Source: Paenibacillus planticolens
Lineage (GTDB): Bacteria > Bacillota > Bacilli > Paenibacillales > NBRC-103111
DNA: 64,000 nt
Assembly: GCF_013141725.1 (NCBI RefSeq)
Contig: NZ_WHNZ01000030.1
Coordinates: forward strand, 62,001-126,000
Direction of reading: 5' to 3'
In this document: positions 60,872-64,000 of the stretch, piece by piece
Layout: the number at the start of each line of letters is the position of its first letter
Position numbering within the stretch: position 1 is the stretch's first letter
The notes under the pieces: generated by a model
Databases searched by the model: none
The model's input: only the letters and a program-made list of their open reading frames with translations
Told to the model about the DNA's origin: nothing
Position numbers and translations under genes: made by a program

Positions 60872-62314
60872 CTATTCGCCAGGGAGACTAATATCCGTAA
60901 ATCTGGCAGAATGGCTGGCTGCAACAGCCTCATGATCGCGAAGCTCGCGTGCAAGTATGTCACGGATAAATTCAGGGAGCATATACACCACATCTTTCCC
61001 CCGGCTTAAGGACAAGTATCCCGACCCGAAAGTAAACATATCGATCGTGCCGACGGTATAGTCACGGCCAGGGTCCAAAGGCTCATCGCCAACATATACG
61101 GCGATGACGCGTTCATAAGGTGCCCTGGAGCTGTCTACGCGAACGGTGATACCGTCGACGCTCAGCACGCCCAGCACCTCGCCCCGGAAGCCGAGTCCGC
61201 GGATCGGCTTCTCCATGAATTCGCGCAGCAGCGACTCTTCGAGCGCTTGCCGCAAATCAGCGCCGCTGAGCAGTACGCGGCAGGGATTGATCGGCCCCGG
61301 GCAGATTTCCAGCAATCTGCCGCGCGTCAAGCGTCCCTCCTTCAGCGACTGAAGGAGTTGACCGCTGTTGACCAGCCCGATATCGGCGCTGGTCCAGCGG
61401 CGAATCCCGGCGGCAAGCAAGTTGCCCAGCGGGGATTCGCCGTACCAGTCCAGGCGCAGCGGCTCCCGCAGCTGCGCCACTTCTTCATCCAGCGCCGCTG
61501 CGCCGGCGATGCGGAAGCGCTCCAGCAGCGCAGCCACGCTGCTGTCTTCTTCGCCGTCCGCCGTCATCGGGACGACGCGGCTCTTGAACTCGGCGATCCG
61601 GCGCTGCGCCGGATCGTAAGCAAGTTCAATATGGCCGGCATATTGCCCGAACTTGCCGGCCGCAGCCAAATAAGTGCCGCCGATAAGGAGCGGCTCCTCC
61701 AGCACATGATGCGTATGACCGCCGAGGATCACATCGATGCCCTCCAGCTCCTCGGCTATGCGCCGGTCCATCGGCAGGCCCAGATGAGACATGACGACGA
61801 TGAGGTCCGTTTGGGGGAGCAATAGCTCCGTATGCTTCTTGACGGCCTCAATCGGATCTGTGACCTGCCAACCGAGCAGCTCATAATAAGCCGGATATGC
61901 CGCTGTTACACCAATCAGTCCGATCTTTAAGCCTGATTTCTCGAGAATGCAAGAGGGCAGCAGCCAATCCGGCGTTGTGTCCGTTGCTTTTTCGTAAATA
62001 TTACTTCCAACAATAGGAAAATCGGCATGTGCTTTGACAACCTCACCCAAAATGTCAGGCGTGAACGTTAGCCCTTCATTATTGCCGAGAACCATGGCAT
62101 CATACCCGGTTGCGTTCATAATTTCCAAATTTGCGATGGCATTGGTGCCTTCCGTTTCCGGGCTCATCCGGTCCATATGATCGCCTATATCCAGCGTCAG
62201 CACTTGATCGGATGGCCACTGACTGCGCGCTCGGTTGAAATAAGCGCTAATTTTGGGCATCATCTCAAAATGACTATGCAGATCGTTCGTATGTAAAATA
62301 AGGAGTCGTCTCAT
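60872..62314 (-). CDS. yunD: cytoplasmic 5'-nucleotidase/metallophosphoesterase, YunD-like
   Basis: A two-domain nucleotidase of 480 residues: metallophosphoesterase domain (about 1–250) and 5'-nucleotidase C-terminal domain (about 270–470). Metal ligands are in LHTNDLHSHFE, TLDIGDHMDRMSPE, VLGNNEGLTF, MSHLGLPMD and LGGHTHHV. The usual GNHE is GNNE here; as I recall, YunD proteins share this. No signal peptide, unlike periplasmic UshA. The C-domain has VNSGQLLQSL and TFGSGYLSL. It begins within the stop of the upstream gene (ATGA overlap). Region 61,200–61,600 is noticeably GC-rich. Confidence 0.9.
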   Translation of the reverse strand: MRRLLILHTNDLHSHFEMMPKISAYFNRARSQWPSDQVLTLDIGDHMDRMSPETEGTNAIANLEIMNATGYDAMVLGNNEGLTFTPDILGEVVKAHADFPIVGSNIYEKATDTTPDWLLPSCILEKSGLKIGLIGVTAAYPAYYELLGWQVTDPIEAVKKHTELLLPQTDLIVVMSHLGLPMDRRIAEELEGIDVILGGHTHHVLEEPLLIGGTYLAAAGKFGQYAGHIELAYDPAQRRIAEFKSRVVPMTADGEEDSSVAALLERFRIAGAAALDEEVAQLREPLRLDWYGESPLGNLLAAGIRRWTSADIGLVNSGQLLQSLKEGRLTRGRLLEICPGPINPCRVLLSGADLRQALEESLLREFMEKPIRGLGFRGEVLGVLSVDGITVRVDSSRAPYERVIAVYVGDEPLDPGRDYTVGTIDMFTFGSGYLSLSRGKDVVYMLPEFIRDILARELRDHEAVAASHSARFTDISLPGE

Positions 62315-62781
62315 TTCTTGATTTTCAACTCGTCGAGCGTTACTTTATTTTTAAATCCGAAGGCAGCTTTTTCGCCAAGCGCTGCATCGTGAAGGAACCA
62401 TATTTTAACCACACTTTTGACATTGAGACATTCACTGCTGCCATCCGGCACATACAAGCGAATCGGATACCCTTTCTTCAGCGGTTCACCGTCCTGCGCA
62501 TACAGAAATACAGCTGAATCCGCCTCCGCCCATGTCATCAGCGCTTGGAACTCATCGACAGCCTCTACTTTCAGATGCGTAGGCTCACCCTCATGCTGCC
62601 CGCCACGACTGCTTTTCCAGCTTCCGTACCACGATTTCAAATCAAAAACATCTCCCGCAGCATTCGGAACACGGTCTTCCAGCGCTAGCTTCGTCTCCGC
62701 CAAGCCAACCATTTCCTGTACGGTAAATGCTTCATCCTTTATATGTGTGTCCGACACTTGTATACGTAAATCTGCTTGCAC
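62311..62781 (-). CDS. small SUOX-like (oxidoreductase molybdopterin-binding) domain protein
   Basis: A 156-residue protein. The C-terminal half, GEPLKKGYPIRLYVPDGSSE followed by LNVKSVVKIWF, resembles the end of the sulfite-oxidase-type molybdopterin-binding fold (GxPLR-x-VvP-x-x-x-x-KsvKwI). The N-terminal half has FTVQEMVGLAETKLALED. The cofactor-binding Cys of sulfite oxidases is not evident, so it may be a degenerate or structural relative. The start is probably GTG 62781 after GAGAGGAG: the ATG at 62835 lies at the presumed transcription start. Its position divergent from moaDE–moeB supports a link to molybdopterin. Assignment is moderate. Confidence 0.55.
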   Translation of the reverse strand: MQADLRIQVSDTHIKDEAFTVQEMVGLAETKLALEDRVPNAAGDVFDLKSWYGSWKSSRGGQHEGEPTHLKVEAVDEFQALMTWAEADSAVFLYAQDGEPLKKGYPIRLYVPDGSSECLNVKSVVKIWFLHDAALGEKAAFGFKNKVTLDELKIKK

Positions 62782-62837
62782 CTTGACCAATCTCCTCTCA
62801 TCCCATAGGCTTCTTTTGCTATCTCCAGGCACCATCC

Positions 62838-62846
62838 ATTATACCA
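62838..62846 (-). promoter_or_regulatory. extended -10 promoter of the SUOX-like gene
   Basis: TGGTATAAT on the minus strand is a perfect extended -10. No good -35 is seen 17 bases upstream, which extended -10 promoters tolerate. Transcription would start just inside the open frame and so argues for the GTG start at 62781. Confidence 0.55.
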
Positions 62847-62909
62847 TTCCGAGGTCAAAATATGATATGCTGTAAGGGATTCTAACACTAAGCATTTAGG
62901 AGCAAAGCC

Positions 62910-63611
62910 GTGAACCTACGCATCCAACTTTTCGCAGGACTCGTTGAACTTTTCGGGACTTCCGTCCTACATATACAAATTGAACAAGACGCTGTTTCCA
63001 TTAAACAGCTTAGAGAACGGATCGCTGAAGACTACCCGGCAGCGGTTCCTCAGCTGAGCTCTTCCTTTTTTGCTAAAAATCAAGCCTATGCAGGCGATGA
63101 AGACATTGTCACTTCGGCTGACGAGATTGCGCTCATTCCTCCGGTGTCCGGCGGACAGCCTTCCTTCTATGAGATTACCCATACTACGATTGATGCCCAG
63201 CAGGTTGCTGCTAAAGTGAACCATCCCAATCACGGCGCTTCGCTCGTCTTCATGGGGACAACCCGGGAAATGACGCATGGGCAGCGCACCGTCCTTTTGG
63301 AATACGAAGCCTACGTCCCTATGGCGATTAAAACGATGGAAGCAATCGGTCAAGAAATCGATGACCGCTGGCCTGGCACCCTGTGTGCAATTACCCATCG
63401 TTTGGGCAAGGTGGCCATTGCCGAGACTAGCGTCGTTATTGCTGTTTCTTCCCCTCACCGGGCCGATTGCTATGAGGCAAGCCGCTATGCAATCGAACGT
63501 TTGAAACAAATCGTACCGATTTGGAAAAAGGAAATTTGGGAAGACGGTTCGGAGTGGAAAGGCAGCCAAACAGGCCCCTGGAACCCGCTCCAAGCGCCAA
63601 CAGAGGAATAG
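62910..63611 (+). CDS. moaDE: MoaD–MoaE fusion, molybdopterin synthase
   Basis: Both subunits of molybdopterin synthase in one chain of 233 residues. Residues 1–88 are MoaD, a ubiquitin-like sulfur carrier (RIQLFAGLVELFG ... EIALIPPVSGG). Residues about 90–225 are MoaE (GASLVFMGTTREMTHGQRTV, LEYEAYVPMA, HRLGKVAIAETSVVIAVSSPHR, WKKEIWEDGSEW). The enzyme dithiolates precursor Z. In separate MoaD the Gly-Gly is the C-terminus and must be free to carry the thiocarboxylate, so cleavage after SGG is expected, as reported for mycobacterial MoaX. Start is GTG 62910, 7 bases after AGGAG. A MoeB-like gene follows. Confidence 0.92.
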   Translation: MNLRIQLFAGLVELFGTSVLHIQIEQDAVSIKQLRERIAEDYPAAVPQLSSSFFAKNQAYAGDEDIVTSADEIALIPPVSGGQPSFYEITHTTIDAQQVAAKVNHPNHGASLVFMGTTREMTHGQRTVLLEYEAYVPMAIKTMEAIGQEIDDRWPGTLCAITHRLGKVAIAETSVVIAVSSPHRADCYEASRYAIERLKQIVPIWKKEIWEDGSEWKGSQTGPWNPLQAPTEE

Positions 63612-63632
63612 ATTAAATTGGAGATGACTTAC

Positions 63633-64000
63633 GTGGATACATTTTTACATACAGAGCAAGAAAACGGCGTGGATGCGCGCTACTCAAGACAAGTGCTCTT
63701 TTCCCCCATCGGTTCGGAAGGGCAGCGCAAATTGAATAACAGCCGTGTCGCCATCGTAGGCATGGGAGCCTTGGGCACCGTGCTTGCCAATCATATGGTG
63801 CGCGCCGGAGTCGGATATGTCCGATTGATTGACCGCGATTTTGTCGAGCCCAGCAATTTGCAGCGTCAGATGCTTTACGACGAAGAGGATGCGGCAGCTA
63901 TGACGCCTAAGGCGGTTGCAGCTGCTAAACGCTTGCAGTTAGTGAATTCACTGGTCACAATTGAACCCCATGTAACAGATCTCAACGCCACGAATGCCGA
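63633..64000 (+). CDS. moeB: MoeB/ThiF family adenylyltransferase, 5' part (cut by window end)
   Basis: The frame is open to the last base. It encodes an E1-like enzyme that adenylates the C-terminal Gly of MoaD. Visible motifs are RYSRQVLFSPIGSEGQRKL, the nucleotide-binding VAIVGMGALGTVLANHMVRAGVG (core GMGALG), LIDRDFVEPSNLQRQMLYDE and TPKAVAAAKRL. The start is GTG 63633, 9 bases after GGAG; ATG 63624 touches the ribosome-binding site and is unlikely. It lies 21 bases after moaDE, in the same operon. Its substrate Gly must first be freed from the fusion protein. Confidence 0.92.
   Translation, partial: MDTFLHTEQENGVDARYSRQVLFSPIGSEGQRKLNNSRVAIVGMGALGTVLANHMVRAGVGYVRLIDRDFVEPSNLQRQMLYDEEDAAAMTPKAVAAAKRLQLVNSLVTIEPHVTDLNATNA

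Overview
The window looks like chromosome from a spore-forming Firmicute of the Paenibacillaceae, about half G+C. This rests on gene content: a dnaE–ytrH–ytrI–ytoI–ytpI neighbourhood with accD, accA and pyk, as in bacilli; spore genes (ytrHI, a cotJABC operon, a GerPA/GerPF protein, five YheC/YheD ATP-grasp proteins, a YtvI-like permease); and carbohydrate uptake of the type usual in Paenibacillus (LplB/YtcP-like permeases beside an AraC regulator with a membrane sensor). There are no rRNA, tRNA, CRISPR or insertion-sequence genes. Without database searches the genus is inference.

Layout. 1–11 kb, core: on the minus strand dnaE–pgpA, then a 63-aa protein–accD–accA–pyk (pfkA is absent from its usual place). 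Divergently, ytrH–ytrI are read from a clear sigma-E promoter, followed by ytpI, whose 3' end overlaps convergent ytoI. 11–15 kb: an NfsA-type nitroreductase divergent from an NamA-type ene-reductase, a repeat-rich intergenic block and an acyltransferase. 15–22 kb: yheA divergent from five tandem YheD/YheC-type genes. 22–27 kb: a CDF metal exporter with an ArsR/SmtB-like operator, a second repeat block, gerPF, a HAD phosphatase and nagB–nagA. 27–36 kb: a sugar-type ABC operon, a CocE hydrolase, DinB, a third repeat block and the sensor-regulator. 36–41 kb: two drug exporters; one is divergent from tetR–nitroreductase with two perfect palindromic operators between them. 41–50 kb, accessory: a secreted GH3 enzyme with cohesin, FIVAR and dockerin modules, a metallo-beta-lactamase-fold gene with an early amber stop, small proteins, a large unknown membrane protein and an orphan SUKH protein. 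50–64 kb: cotJABC, an NlpC/P60 endopeptidase, YtvI-like, CNNM-type and radical SAM genes, MMPL, HD-GYP, uppP, yunD, and a molybdopterin cluster (SUOX-like protein, MoaD–MoaE fusion, MoeB-like, cut by the window end).

The most unusual signal is non-coding. The three large intergenic blocks (13.5–14.06, 23.65–24.13 and 33.4–34.13 kb) are filled with roughly 180–210-bp elements made of several copies of a short arm. Most follow the same plan, two arms forward then two reversed, although arm sequences differ between families. One family occurs twice, 10 kb apart. They resemble no feature type I can name and are the best candidate for something undescribed.

Other points of note: expansion of the YheC/YheD array, the fused molybdopterin synthase that keeps a Gly-Gly at its junction, the amber codon in the metallo-hydrolase, a GC-rich linker in DnaE, and a 16-codon ORF squeezed between a ribosome-binding site and a terminator.
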